Assembly: GCA_001510575.1 (NCBI GenBank)
Contig: LNGK01000008.1
Span: 4,412,981-4,476,980 of the forward strand
Source: Knoxdaviesia capensis
Lineage: Eukaryota > Ascomycota > Sordariomycetes > Microascales > Gondwanamycetaceae
Direction: 5' to 3'
DNA length: 64,000 nt
The translations under genes were made by a program, and so were the position numbers. How positions within the stretch are numbered: the stretch's first letter is position 1; the number at the start of each line of letters is the position of its first letter. Shown piece after piece: positions 60,222-64,000 of this stretch. The notes under the pieces were generated by a model, which saw only the letters and a program-made list of their open reading frames with translations, searched no databases and was not told the DNA's origin.

Positions 60222-60476
60222 GCGACTCATTTGTGTAGGGCAATGCTTGAAAGTTCCATGCTAAGCGAGTCTTCTATTGGAGAAGAGGATTGTCTGAGGT
60301 ATCATTAGGAGAAACTTTAAGGGGTTGCCTACCGATTGACAGAGACCCGCCACACATTGAACCAGTCATACCAGATATGCCAGGCGCATTGGCGATAGCT
60401 TGAACCAGAAGAGAATGTATTTAAATCTAGAATCTGGAACAGTATAGTTCACTTCCGTGAAATGTGAAAGACCCTT

Positions 60477-61501
60477 CTACAGTCCACCCATGACGGGCCG
60501 CTCATCCTTGAACGACGGGGCCTCGTCAACTTCGGTAGCCCGCACGAGCATCGCCCACGACGTAGCCTCCCGCACCCGGAACTCATCCAGCCCACACACG
60601 CGCAGGATAGCCGCCACAGCCATGCTATGCGCAGTCAACGAGACAAACACGGCATCCGGTGAGTCGGCAAACACCTCTTCTAGCGCAGCCTGCTTGCGCG
60701 TGAGGTGGGCCTCCAGCGACTCCCACTTGTCGGCGCTCCACAGCTCGTCGAGCTCGCGAAAGCCCGGCTCGAAGCGGAACTCCGGGTAGTGCTCGGCGAT
60801 CCACGATTTGGGGTGGCGGCGGTCGCATGTGTGGTCGGTGAGGTGCTCCCGCAGACCTTCTATGATAGTGGGCGTGAAGGGTCTGTTTGAGGTGGCCATT
60901 AGCGGGCCGAAGACTAGGCGCGAGGTCTGGAGGCACCGTTGGAGCGGAGATGTGTAGAGTTTCTCCGGGACCGGAAGGCCATCGGTGGCAATCATCGAGG
61001 CCCAGAAGGAACTCAGCGTCTGGGCCTGGGCAATTCCCTCGGCGACTAGACTTGCGTCAAATAGTTGTACGGTGCCGTCGGTTTCCAGGTGTGACCAGTA
61101 ATTCTGTATAGAGGCGTGTTAGTACTCTTGGATGTGGCACAAGCACTCACAACCCCTTCGCGAGATTGAAGCCCCCATCACACCGGACCACGATAACTTA
61201 CCTCCCACGCCTCGTCTCCAACCTTCTTCTGCATGACATTATGGTCTCCCAAGCCATGCCGGGACAGGAAGACCACTTTATACGTGACCCCGGGAGGGCT
61301 CTGGTTATTCAGGTGTTGGACGTAGTCCACGAACCGCTCCCACGGCTTCCGCGCATCTCCGGGTGCGTCTGAGTCGTACGGCTGGTCAATCAAGCCTAGT
61401 CGTGGCTGGGTCTCTGCCTTGAACGTGGGATCAGCCGCACATTGACGGGTGAACGAGGCAAAGATGCCCGGCTGTCCTTCGAATTTGAAGTGCGTTGTCA
61501 T
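60477..61501 (-). CDS. Histidine phosphatase (phosphoglycerate mutase-like) (61202..61501, 60477..61103)
   Basis: Two exons, joined in phase 0 over a 98-base intron (GTAAGT donor, TACTAAC branch, CAG acceptor), encode 308 aa. The catalytic RHG motif is at residues 81-83 in FLSRHGLGDHN, and the second His is in LTAHSMAV near the C-terminus. Other family marks are YTSPLQRCLQTSRLVF and EGLREHLTDHTCDRR. The SRHGxGxHN form and the extra N-terminal 70 residues resemble fungal cytosolic phosphatases related to yeast PMU1, not glycolytic mutase. The substrate is unknown. The upstream region runs straight into the mitochondrial insert, leaving about 175 bases of its promoter. Confidence 0.9.
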
Positions 61502-61678
61502 GGTTACCGTGACTGTGGAGATGCTTGGCGATACGTAACAAGCTGGGGGAGGAGAAGTCGAGGAGGAGCGTAAGAGAAGATGACGGATATATCTTCATTA
61601 GCAAAAAGGCAGAAGTGATGGATATGTAGTGAGGATATCAGAGAGCTTGAGGTATGTGGAGAGACATGAAAGGAAGAA

Positions 61679-62616
61679 GATTCACCTCAACCAACTAATA
61701 TAAGTTATTTATGAAATTTTGGTTCATTATTATTAATATGTTTAATAATACAAATTGCAACTGGTGTTACATTAGCTATGCATTATAATCCTAGTATAGC
61801 CGAAGCTTTTAATTCAATAGAACACATAATGCGTGATGTAAATAATGGTTGATTAATACGTTATTTACATAGTAATACAGCATCAGCTTTCTTTTTTTTA
61901 GTATATTTACATGTAGGTAGAGGAATATATTATGGATCATATAGAGCACCTAGAACTTTAGTTTGAGTAGTAGGTTGTATAATATTAATAGCTATGATGG
62001 CAACAGGTTTCTTAGGTTATGTTTTACCTTATGGTCAAATGTCATTGTGAGGAGCTACAGTTATAACTAATTTAATTAGTGCTATACCTTGAATAGGTCA
62101 AGATATAGTTGAATTTATATGAGGAGGATTTAGTGTTAATAATGCAACTTTAAATAGATTTTTTGCATTACATTATTTATTACCTTTTATATTAGTAGCT
62201 TTAGTTTTAATGCATATGATAGCTTTACATGATACAGCTGGTTCAAGTAATCCTTTAGGAATATCAGGTAATTATGATAGAGTACCTTTTGCACCATATT
62301 TCTTATTTAAAGATTTAGTTACAATATTTATTTATATTTTTGTATTAAGTATGTTTGTATTCTTTATGCCTAATGTTTTAGGTGATAGTGAAAATTATAT
62401 AATGGCTAACCCTATGCAAACTCCAGCTGCTATAGTACCTGAATGATATTTATTACCATTCTACGCTATATTAAGATCTATACCTAATAAATTATTAGGT
62501 GTAGTTGCAATGTTTGCAGCTTTAGTTGCTATATTAGCATTACCAATAACAGATCAAGGTAGATCTAAAGGTTTACAATTCAGACCTATAAGTAAATTTG
62601 TATTCTATGTATTTGT
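61679..62616 (+). pseudogene. cob: Mitochondrial cytochrome b fragment, copy 1
   Basis: AT-rich DNA (sharp change from the flank) that reads continuously as cytochrome b only with the mitochondrial code, where TGA is Trp. It runs from the segment SPQPTNISYLWNFG to SKFVFYVF, intron-free, and lacks both the first residues and the C-terminus. The quinone-outside site has Phe in GFLGYVLPYG and Gly in LWGATV, the fungicide-sensitive form. No stops or frameshifts appear in that code, so it is undecayed. In the nuclear code it is not translatable beyond short frames. Confidence 0.95.
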
Positions 62617-62617
62617 N
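62617..62617. other. Single ambiguous base (assembly joint)
   Basis: The only N in the window. It sits exactly between the C-terminal side of cytochrome b copy 1 and the N-terminal side of copy 2, the position expected for a joint between two contigs that end and begin in mitochondrial sequence. Confidence 0.8.
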
Positions 62618-63536
62618 TTTTTTAAAATTAGTTAATTCTTATGTTATTGATTCACCTCAACCAACTAATATAAGTTATTTATGAAATTTTGGTTCATTAT
62701 TATTAATATGTTTAATAATACAAATTGCAACTGGTGTTACATTAGCTATGCATTATAATCCTAGTATAGCCGAAGCTTTTAATTCAATAGAACACATAAT
62801 GCGTGATGTAAATAATGGTTGATTAATACGTTATTTACATAGTAATACAGCATCAGCTTTCTTTTTTTTAGTATATTTACATGTAGGTAGAGGAATATAT
62901 TATGGATCATATAGAGCACCTAGAACTTTAGTTTGAGTAGTAGGTTGTATAATATTAATAGCTATGATGGCAACAGGTTTCTTAGGTTATGTTTTACCTT
63001 ATGGTCAAATGTCATTGTGAGGAGCTACAGTTATAACTAATTTAATTAGTGCTATACCTTGAATAGGTCAAGATATAGTTGAATTTATATGAGGAGGATT
63101 TAGTGTTAATAATGCAACTTTAAATAGATTTTTTGCATTACATTATTTATTACCTTTTATATTAGTAGCTTTAGTTTTAATGCATATGATAGCTTTACAT
63201 GATACAGCTGGTTCAAGTAATCCTTTAGGAATATCAGGTAATTATGATAGAGTACCTTTTGCACCATATTTCTTATTTAAAGATTTAGTTACAATATTTA
63301 TTTATATTTTTGTATTAAGTATGTTTGTATTCTTTATGCCTAATGTTTTAGGTGATAGTGAAAATTATATAATGGCTAACCCTATGCAAACTCCAGCTGC
63401 TATAGTACCTGAATGATATTTATTACCATTCTACGCTATATTAAGATCTATACCTAATAAATTATTAGGTGTAGTTGCAATGTTTGCAGCTTTAGTTGCT
63501 ATATTAGCATTACCAATAACAGATCAAGGTAGATCT
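62618..63536 (+). pseudogene. cob: Mitochondrial cytochrome b fragment, copy 2
   Basis: It begins a few codons further upstream in the gene than copy 1 (KLVNSYVIDSPQP) and ends at an AGATCT site, where unrelated GC-richer DNA starts abruptly. By eye, 62649-63536 is identical to 61679-62566 (888 bases, offset 970). It reads with TGA as Trp without interruption. Confidence 0.95.
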
Positions 63537-64000
63537 GAGGGAGGGGTTGATGCACGTTTATTGGATACTCGAGAGACTCTGTTTCCGGATTCGAACGAGC
63601 TAAGACCCTAGGTAACCCTAAGTGTGCAATAGCCAAGATCCCGTCTTTCGGGGAAACGGTGATGACGCTGTTAAGATCCTTTCGGGCCTAGCAAGCGGGC
63701 TCTGCTTTCTCCATTCCGGGGGAATTGTCCATAACAACCTCAAGCCGTCCAATGTGCTATATAGTCGGCAGCGCGGCGCGGTAATTTGCGACCTTTGTCC
63801 AGCATCCCTAATCGGCAAAAGCTCGGAGGTGTAGCACACCGTGGTATGTCTCTCCGGGAACCCGAGACAGACACCATTACAACAATGAATCCGATGACTG
63901 TTGGTCATTGGGCATTGTTGGCCTTTATATTATTCGCAGCTTGCCTCTCCCGGAGAAGGTATATTAAGGTTGGGCGATACCGCGAATGACGAAAGAGGAT
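63537..64000 (+). pseudogene. Broken protein-kinase-like relic, cut by the window edge
   Basis: From 63622 one frame shows kinase subdomains VI-VII: ILSGLASGLCFLHSGGIVHNNLKPSN, with HNN replacing HRD, then VICDL. It stops at 63834. A second frame, shifted by one, continues with the activation-segment motif STPWYVSP (about 63833-63856) and subdomain IX DDCWSLGIVGLYII, ending in a stop at 63967. The order is right for one gene, so at least one frameshift has occurred. The N-lobe is missing, replaced by the mitochondrial junction and a TAACCCTAAG motif at 63613-63622. It is a relic of a fungal kinase-like family. Confidence 0.65.

Noticed and set aside
62210..62446. 78-codon standard-code frames inside each cytochrome b copy (also 63180-63416)
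   Set aside because: They are the stretch of cytochrome b between TGA (Trp) codons, not separate genes.
63587..63596. B-box-like GTTCGAATCC on the minus strand near the right edge
   Set aside because: No A-box at a suitable distance and no pairing stem; a single 10-base match is not enough for a tRNA call.
1..64000. CRISPR array, rRNA genes, or a secondary-metabolite cluster
   Set aside because: No regularly spaced repeats, no rRNA-like sequence, and no polyketide, peptide or terpene synthase was seen on either strand.

Overview
This window reads as nuclear DNA of a filamentous ascomycete, most likely Eurotiomycetes (Aspergillus, Penicillium or Onygenales relatives). Genes have short GT..AG introns with CTAAC-type branch sites, promoters are pyrimidine-rich, and the products are fungal: a Ste50 MAPK adaptor, a Zn2Cys6 regulator, a Taf14 YEATS protein, and a kinase-like family seen mainly in moulds. 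The order-level placement is an inference from protein resemblance. About 15 protein-coding genes occupy the 64 kb, and the long gaps between them hold low-complexity DNA and gene relics.

Layout. 0.8-3.6 kb: a coiled-coil plus kinase-like gene. 3.6-8.7 kb: no gene, with CTG and CT microsatellites. 8.7-11.1 kb: a single-pass membrane protein. 13.2-14.8 kb: a very GC-rich conserved fungal protein. 16.0-17.7 kb (-): Ste50/SteD (SAM plus RA domains). 22.4-24.4 kb (-): serine palmitoyltransferase subunit 2. 28.9-31.1 kb: acetoacetyl-CoA synthetase, convergent with an Aro80-like zinc-cluster regulator at 31.6-35.0 kb (-). 35-39.9 kb: a gene desert holding a frameshifted alpha/beta-hydrolase relic of the kind that heads fungal NLR proteins. 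39.9-41.4 kb (-): Taf14. 44.5-45.9 kb (-): RanBP1. 47.0-48.7 kb (-): a single-pass membrane protein. 50.4-52.6 kb (-): a GTPBP1-type GTPase. About 53.6 kb: a tRNA-like Pol III relic. 53.8-56.2 kb (-): a DUF2828/vWA protein. 58.0-60.2 kb: a TPR-like protein. 60.5-61.5 kb (-): a histidine phosphatase. 61.7-63.5 kb: two overlapping pieces of mitochondrial cytochrome b joined at a single N. 63.6-64.0 kb: a broken kinase-like relic.

Functionally this is ordinary housekeeping and signalling content: sphingolipid synthesis, ketone-body activation, MAPK scaffolding, transcription initiation, nuclear transport and translation-type GTPases. No biosynthetic cluster is visible. The most informative oddities are the cytochrome b double insert (assembly chimera versus very recent NUMT), the NLR-type and kinase-type relics, repeated telomere-like AACCCTAA octamers confined to non-coding DNA, two introns that can be read through in frame, and the pairing of acetoacetyl-CoA synthetase with an Aro80-like regulator. 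Exon coordinates were worked out by hand from splice signals and frame continuity. No database search was run.
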